Shown here in pieces: positions 60,524 to 64,000 of a stretch of 64,000 nt of DNA. A program made the translations under genes and the position numbers. The stretch is from NCBI RefSeq assembly GCF_040807025.1, contig NC_090942.1:130267247-130331246 (forward strand). The letters run 5' to 3'. The notes beneath the pieces were generated by a model. The model was not told the DNA's origin and searched no databases. It worked only from the letters and a program-made list of their open reading frames with translations. The DNA is from Struthio camelus. Lineage: Eukaryota; Chordata; Aves; Struthioniformes; Struthionidae. Within the stretch, counting starts at the first letter, position 1; each line of letters opens with the position of its first letter.

Positions 60524-60623
60524 CCAGGCAGCTGACCTACGCCATGCTCATGTGCTGGTGGTGTTCAATTTATTCTAGTTAGCTGCCTGGTGTGGCGGCT
60601 AATTGGTAAAGTTTACTTTACCA
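60524..60623. repeat. Two neighbouring inverted repeats
   Basis: CCAGGCAGCT (60524-60533) pairs with AGCTGCCTGG (60581-60590) over a 47-base interval. Fourteen bases later, TGGTAAAGT and ACTTTACCA (60604-60623) form a 9-bp stem around TT. The two stems are seen directly; any RNA function is speculation. Confidence 0.8.
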
Positions 60624-60996
60624 GTTCGCTACTTCTCCAAGTTTAGGAACTTTTGTTATACCAAGTATTTGAAATATCCAGAGCTTGGCACAATGCAGAC
60701 TTTTTGCTTTCCATGTTTAGCGCATCTCAAAAAGTTACCTGACCTCTGAATTCTCCAAAACTGATAGAGCCTTTCAATGCAAGAAAAAAAATCCAACAAA
60801 AACTACTACAAATAATTTGTTATGGGCACATGTAGCTCACAGGACTTCTGGCTGCTATAACATCCCTTTTTAGTCAAGCCCACAGCTTTTTTGTTTGTGG
60901 TAAACTGCAGCATAGGGTGCATAACCGTGACAAAGTACTGGAATATTAAAGCAAACTTTAAAGCGTGTGCATGCCTAAAATTCAGAGACTGTAAAA

Positions 60997-61653
60997 ATGT
61001 ACAGTGAAACCTTTTGTGCCTTAGTAAAAAGGTCTCCATGCCATTCCTGTCTTTCAGTGAAAGCATTTTCTGCTTTTGCCATTTCTTCTGACTTAAAACT
61101 ATGTTATCGGATGCTTCTCTGGTCTTTACAGAACAAAGGCTCAGTCTCATTGACTGTAACTACACAGCCTCTTAACAACTGTTTTAAAGTGGGATTTGGC
61201 AAATGTCCCTGGCTTGTGGCAGGGCAGCCCCTGGGTTGCCACCGGGGTGTGGGGCTGGCAGAACCACTGACGTGGCTGCCCTGGCTCCTGGAGCCTCCCT
61301 ACCAGCGGCTGCACGGTCTTGGTGGTGGTTCTGTCCCATGGCACCACAACGGTGAGCGCTCTCACAGCAAAGGAACGGTGCAACCACCAAGTATCGCTCC
61401 TGCTGTCACTTTTAGCCTTCCACCTCTGTGCTCCTTCCACTGCCCCATGCCCATCCGTGCAGGGAGGACTGTGCAGACAGGCTCCAGGTCCATGCTGCGC
61501 AGTGCTGGTGGTGTTGATGCTGTTAGTTTACGGAGCGCAAACAAGGCACGAGATTTAGGCAAAGCTGTCCAGTGGTGCTGTGCCAGCTCGTGTCAAACCC
61601 TGGTAGGGATGTCAGGAAACAGCCTGCAGTCTGGTGTCTGCAAAAGTGTCTGA
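60997..61653 (+). other. 218-codon open frame in a CpG-rich patch; candidate exon 61132-61351
   Basis: This is the longest open frame outside CR1. From about 61190 to 61650 the sequence is GC-rich with roughly fifteen CpGs, unlike the rest of the window. Inside it, TTCTCTGGTCTTTACAG ends at 61131 (good acceptor) and CAACG|GTGAGC follows at 61347-61357 (good donor), bounding 220 nt open in this frame, with GFGKCPWLVAGQPLGC and LEPPYQRLHGLGGGSVPWHH. I recognise no domain. It could be an exon, a small CpG island or an old GC-rich repeat. Open frames also occur on the other strand (61147-61440), which weakens the coding case. Confidence 0.28.
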
Positions 61654-62189
61654 AAACTATCCAATGCATAGTTATCACTGGGCCAAGTCAGTGTGTTATG
61701 CTGTTGTCTTCACGAGAACTAGGATTTGACCCAAAGAAAAGGTGGTGGTGGGGTTTTTGTTTGTTTGTTCTTTCAGTTTTTTGTTTTTTCTTCTTACTAA
61801 ATAGTTAGATGCTGGTAACAAACCATGGTAAGGCAGTGGGGATTATGAATACCCCTGAACCTAGCCTGAAGACAGCATTGTGAGCAAGTAGAAGGCCTGC
61901 AAACTACATCAATTAAGGCAAATAGAGAGAGAGTGTTAATGGACTAGCAAATGGTTTTAAGGTACATAACAACTCCATAACAATACACAGGATAAAATGT
62001 CTCTTTGTCATAGGTGGGCATACAGTAATCTTACTGAAAGCTGCCATGTGTATAGTCTCCTTTCTACTATGCGTTAATTTTGCATAGGCACAGGTCATAT
62101 CTAGTTAACTAAATCATAACTCACGAAAATTTATTTTCCTTATTGGCCTCTGAAAAGCTGTAGTATATGTAGTATTCTTTGTATACTCC

Positions 62190-62278
62190 CTACTACGTAA
62201 ACACTGATCCCAGCCCTGCATGATATAGGGAAGTGGAGGAGACAGTCCAAGCTTGGAAAAGCTTATGCTCTAAGGATA
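62190..62278 (-). repeat. Possible L2/MIR-type tail relic
   Basis: GAGACAGTCCAAGCTTGG, AAAAGCTTATGCTCTAAGG resemble the reverse complement of the tail relic at 55.4 kb (GACAGTCCCTGCCC, AAGAGCTTACAATCTAAG). Short and diverged. Confidence 0.35.
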
Positions 62279-64000
62279 GGAAGAACTGTAAAATGCATGC
62301 AGAATGTTACTGTGCAACTACTGCTATGGATTTTGTATTTTTTTAAATTGAAATAGGAGGAAATGAAAATGAGTCATTTAATTAAAAAAAAAGGAAGAAG
62401 GAAAGGGAGGGGATAGAGGAGAAAATTATCTAAAGGGGTTGATGTTGAGAATGTGTTGGCTTATACGAGAAAACAGAAGGAATTGCACGAGCTAGCAGCT
62501 AAGTAGAAAGACAAACAGCATTCAGAGTAAATACTATAGAAAACAGCTTTGTATCATAGTCAGTGTTGAAGGTCAAAGCCTAAAATGTTTCTGCAGCTGT
62601 TCCTGCCAGTATAAGTATCTGGCTGCCTCTATTCAAAATAAATCCCAGATACTATTTGAGTAGTAGCTGGCATATACATTTCAGAATTTTAGGAATGCTA
62701 AGCTTTCTTCAGGCATCATCTAGCAAACTTATTTATGATAGAAGTGAGCTTTCAATCGCACATCTGATTGAAAAATAATCTTCCTTTTCTGTAGTAGTAA
62801 TAGCAGAATTATTAAATAACAGCTATTCTAAAGTAATGCTTATATTTTGTTATTACATTTCCTGTGTGTATTCTTATTCATTATTTCTGTGATGTTACTG
62901 TAGTGCTCTCCAGACATCTAATATACTTTTAAAAATTTCAAAGGCTAATTTTTAGAAGAGATTAGGCAATAAGGAGCTTCTGTCCAATAAGCCTTCATTT
63001 TGGGGTCTGACAGACATGGTAGCAAATTGCATCTATTAAAGTAAATCTAATTTAGCAAATGTCTACACTGCAATCAATTCTCTGCTCTCAGTGCCTGAGC
63101 TAGGTGGTTTAAAGAAAAATCACATATGCCTAAACAAGTCGTCATCTCTGTAATGGATGCAGAACCTGCAAACTCTGATAGTCAGACTTGATGGTTGGAG
63201 AAATCCTCAGCTGACAAACAGGACGAAGCAATGATCATGGCTTGACAGTCTGACAATGTGCCTTCCTCAAGCACATAGTTAGAATTCAGTGTCAAACCTT
63301 GCAATGGAAATGGCATGTTGAAACCACTGCGAAGTGCCATTGGTTTGTCATTCACTGATTTTGTGGATAAGTAATGATCTCCAGTACCTAAAGAATAAAT
63401 GCTTCTTCCTTTCTTCTATCCTGTCTAGAGAAAAACTCAAAAACAGGGGGAAAAATCTAATTTGGTTTGTATTGTCCTTCCTCATACTGTGGAAATCAGG
63501 ATTGTCTCTGTCCATTTTACTTGACTATTTGGAAAATCTCCATTAAGTCATCTGCATGTTCACCACTTTCCTAATAGCCCTGAGAAAGCCTGGTTGAGCA
63601 CAGTCTTACTCTGCCAGTGGTTTTACAGGCTCCATTCAACTCTCAGATGAGAGACAGACTGCCTGATGGCAGCAGGCAGGGCCCTGTGGGGCCGCTGGGT
63701 ACTCTCAAACGCTCATGATTTAGTGATGTGAACCGAGGAAACTATGGGGGTACTTAATGCATGTGGCTGAAAACATTTACCCAGTCTCCTGATTGCTGGA
63801 AGGAAGACTGTCTTGTGAGGAGACTAATTCAATAAAGTCATTTTTGGTAGTATAATCATATTTGCGGTCTCACTGGAGTTATAAAATCACTTCAGTACCA
63901 TAAACTTAGGAACCCTCCTGGTGGATTTAGGCTTTTCTATGTTGACTGATGCATAGGGAAATGCTGTACAAAGCTTTTCTAGGAAGCTTTACTCGGTTGT
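62279..64000. other. Unique AT-rich noncoding DNA
   Basis: No gene or clear repeat is recognised. About 62950-63200 has mixed-complexity sequence with words such as AAATTGCATC and TCTAATTTAGCAAATG that look like conserved noncoding DNA, but this is impression only. The 70-codon frame 63334-63546 is unrecognised. Confidence 0.5.

Larger units (their letters stand above)
55526..62189. other. Unique sequence, somewhat richer in G+C near 60-61.7 kb
   Basis: No recognised gene. Separately listed are a tandem at 58857-58908, a pyrimidine tract at 59661-59698, inverted repeats at 60524-60623 and a CpG-rich patch with a long open frame at 60997-61653. About 56150-56460 resembles a conserved noncoding element and includes CCCATTA/TAATGGG arms around ATACT (56212-56230). 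Other open frames are short. Confidence 0.5.

Overview
The window looks like AT-rich, gene-poor DNA from a bird or another archosaur. The strongest evidence is three CR1 (chicken repeat 1) LINE copies whose 3' ends carry the CR1 tail, a short direct repeat of the TGATTCTGTGATTC type. Two of them, at 16.46-17.21 kb (+) and 27.47-30.00 kb (-), are very similar to each other and so fairly young. The third, at about 9.26-10.19 kb (+), is more decayed. I see no bacterial gene, operon, rRNA, tRNA, CRISPR array or complete host protein-coding gene. Nearly all open reading frames are short and look like chance. The long coherent ones lie in CR1.

Layout: 0-9 kb is unique AT-rich sequence with a palindromic repeat relic (585-645), a perfect 37-bp tandem duplication (1380-1456), two exon-like segments (1626-1689 and 2737-2885), a MIR-like relic (about 3.72-3.83 kb) and a CpG-rich patch (5.03-5.39 kb). 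9.26-10.19 kb is CR1 copy 1. 10.2-16.4 kb is unique sequence with a strong hairpin at 11.83 kb. 16.46-17.21 kb is CR1 copy 2, with a 233-aa open remnant of the ORF2 C-terminus. 17.2-27.5 kb is unique sequence with an unexplained GC-richer patch at 18.87-19.27 kb. 27.47-30.00 kb is CR1 copy 3, which keeps the endonuclease and the start of the reverse transcriptase but lost the RT core by an internal deletion with 6-bp microhomology. 30-37.8 kb is unique sequence with MIR-type relics. About 37.84-40.48 kb appears to be a very old, CR1/L3-like LINE lying antisense. 40.5-64 kb is unique sequence with more exon-like segments (41.59, 46.76, 51.06 and 61.13 kb), microsatellites, hairpins and an L2/MIR-tail relic (55.41 kb).

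Nothing here shows genes working together. The transposon remnants are dead: each copy is truncated, frameshifted or deleted. The best leads for something undescribed are segments with good splice sites on both sides (2737-2885, 33844-33909, 51063-51200, 61132-61351) and some AT-rich stretches that resemble conserved noncoding elements. These are inferences from single-sequence reading. All relic assignments rest on recognising family patterns by eye, not on alignment.
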